DNA of 64,000 nucleotides from Candidatus Nitrosocosmicus agrestis (GTDB taxonomy: Archaea > Thermoproteota > Nitrososphaeria > Nitrososphaerales > Nitrososphaeraceae): positions 1-64,000 of the forward strand of contig NZ_VUYS01000020.1 in assembly GCF_008389435.1 (NCBI RefSeq), written 5' to 3'. Below, piece after piece: positions 63,649 through 64,000 of the stretch (the first letter of the stretch is position 1; each line of letters opens with the position of its first letter). Below the pieces are notes generated by a model that was not told the DNA's origin, made no database searches, and saw only the letters and a list, made by a program, of their open reading frames with translations. A program made the position numbers and the translations under genes.

Positions 63649-64000
63649 GCCCTCAATTTACGGGTCAACTCATAGAGAATAGGATATTCATTCACGACAT
63701 TAACGAATCAAGAGAATTATTTGGTCAAGGATATTATGGCAAACCACTGGGAATATCGAAACCAAAAAATGCAGAGTTTGATGTTCCTCTGGTTCTGGAT
63801 TTAATTGAAGGATATTATCTTACTCTCAGGAAAAAATTAACCATCCTAAAGAACAATGATGACTATGTTACCCCAGAAGAGATATTAAAGGTTTGTAAAA
63901 GACAATATATAAATTTTGAAGCAAAATTTAGAGTGTTCGAGAATTTAAGGGACAAAGGTTATATCGTAACTCCTGGAATCAAATTCGGTTGCGATTTTGC
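63645..64000 (+). CDS. endA: tRNA-splicing endonuclease (partial, 5' end)
   Basis: The reading frame opens with TTG at 63645 (TTGA overlap with the previous gene) and runs off the window. It shows the N-terminal domain (FTGQLIENRIFIHD, SRELFGQGYYGKPLGI) and the start of the catalytic domain (YVTPEEILKV, FRVFENLRDKGYIVTPGIKFGCDF), typical of archaeal EndA. The Tyr/His/Lys triad lies just beyond the end. It cleaves bulge-helix-bulge introns such as that in tRNA-Arg at 3737. Confidence 0.9.
   Translation, partial: MSPQFTGQLIENRIFIHDINESRELFGQGYYGKPLGISKPKNAEFDVPLVLDLIEGYYLTLRKKLTILKNNDDYVTPEEILKVCKRQYINFEAKFRVFENLRDKGYIVTPGIKFGCDF

Overview
The window comes from a low-GC ammonia-oxidising archaeon of the Nitrososphaerales, most like Candidatus Nitrosocosmicus (inference). 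The grounds are an AT-rich background of about one third GC, archaeal-type translation and chromatin genes (ribosomal proteins L1, P0/L10 and P1/L12, SecE/Sec61-gamma, Alba), an intron-bearing tRNA-Arg with the splicing endonuclease gene endA at the window end, CofE for coenzyme F420, class III polyhydroxyalkanoate (PHA) synthase, and many leaderless-looking genes starting with TTG.

Layout. Bases 1-110 are the 3' end of a 23S rRNA gene. Bases 322-3182 form a PHA locus: alpha/beta hydrolase, an AbrB protein with a phasin-like head, and convergent phaE-phaC. Bases 3737-10684 are sparse: tRNA-Arg, a glycosyltransferase, a rhodanese whose active-site Cys is Ser, small zinc-finger-like proteins, and a 23-cysteine copper-storage protein. 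Bases 10685-13979 are almost gene-free. Bases 13980-16844 hold a beta-carbonic anhydrase, a hexapeptide acyltransferase and an IS transposase.

Bases 17591-25661 are the most interesting part: a NitT/TauT/Ssu-type (sulfonate-like) ABC import locus with one ATPase, two permease genes sharing a perfect 780-bp block, two mosaic binding proteins, a decayed transposase, and a fusion of a phosphosulfolactate-synthase (ComA)-like domain to a winged helix-turn-helix. A dyad (TATAYGCA, 5-bp spacer, TGCRTATA) precedes the ATPase, the ComA-HTH gene and one binding protein, and occurs twice before the copper-storage gene 7 kb away. I propose an undescribed regulon in which a degenerate ComA-type enzyme fold acts as the sensor.

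Bases 25802-34520 carry secreted and membrane proteins and the ribosomal, SecE and Alba genes. Bases 34572-47323 are metabolic: BirA, UbiA prenyltransferase, aldo/keto reductase, YHS and zinc-ribbon mini-proteins, zinc alcohol dehydrogenase, LsrF-like aldolase, the ilvB-ilvN-leuA-leuB operon, NUDIX hydrolase, a MetF-like protein and a second ABC ATPase. A PIN-ATPase-KH protein follows at 47551-49389.

After another sparse stretch, bases 52099-56929 encode a bacterial-type methylmalonyl-CoA mutase small subunit, large subunit and MeaB chaperone in overlapping reading frames. This island is far richer in GC and CGN arginine codons than its flanks, so it is a clear transfer candidate. Bases 57686-64000 return to host composition: CofE, a phosphoserine-phosphatase-like HAD protein, TusA, cysteine synthase, thioredoxin reductase, homoserine dehydrogenase, a DUF47/PhoU-like protein and the start of endA.

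All functional calls rest on motif recognition by eye; no database search was run.
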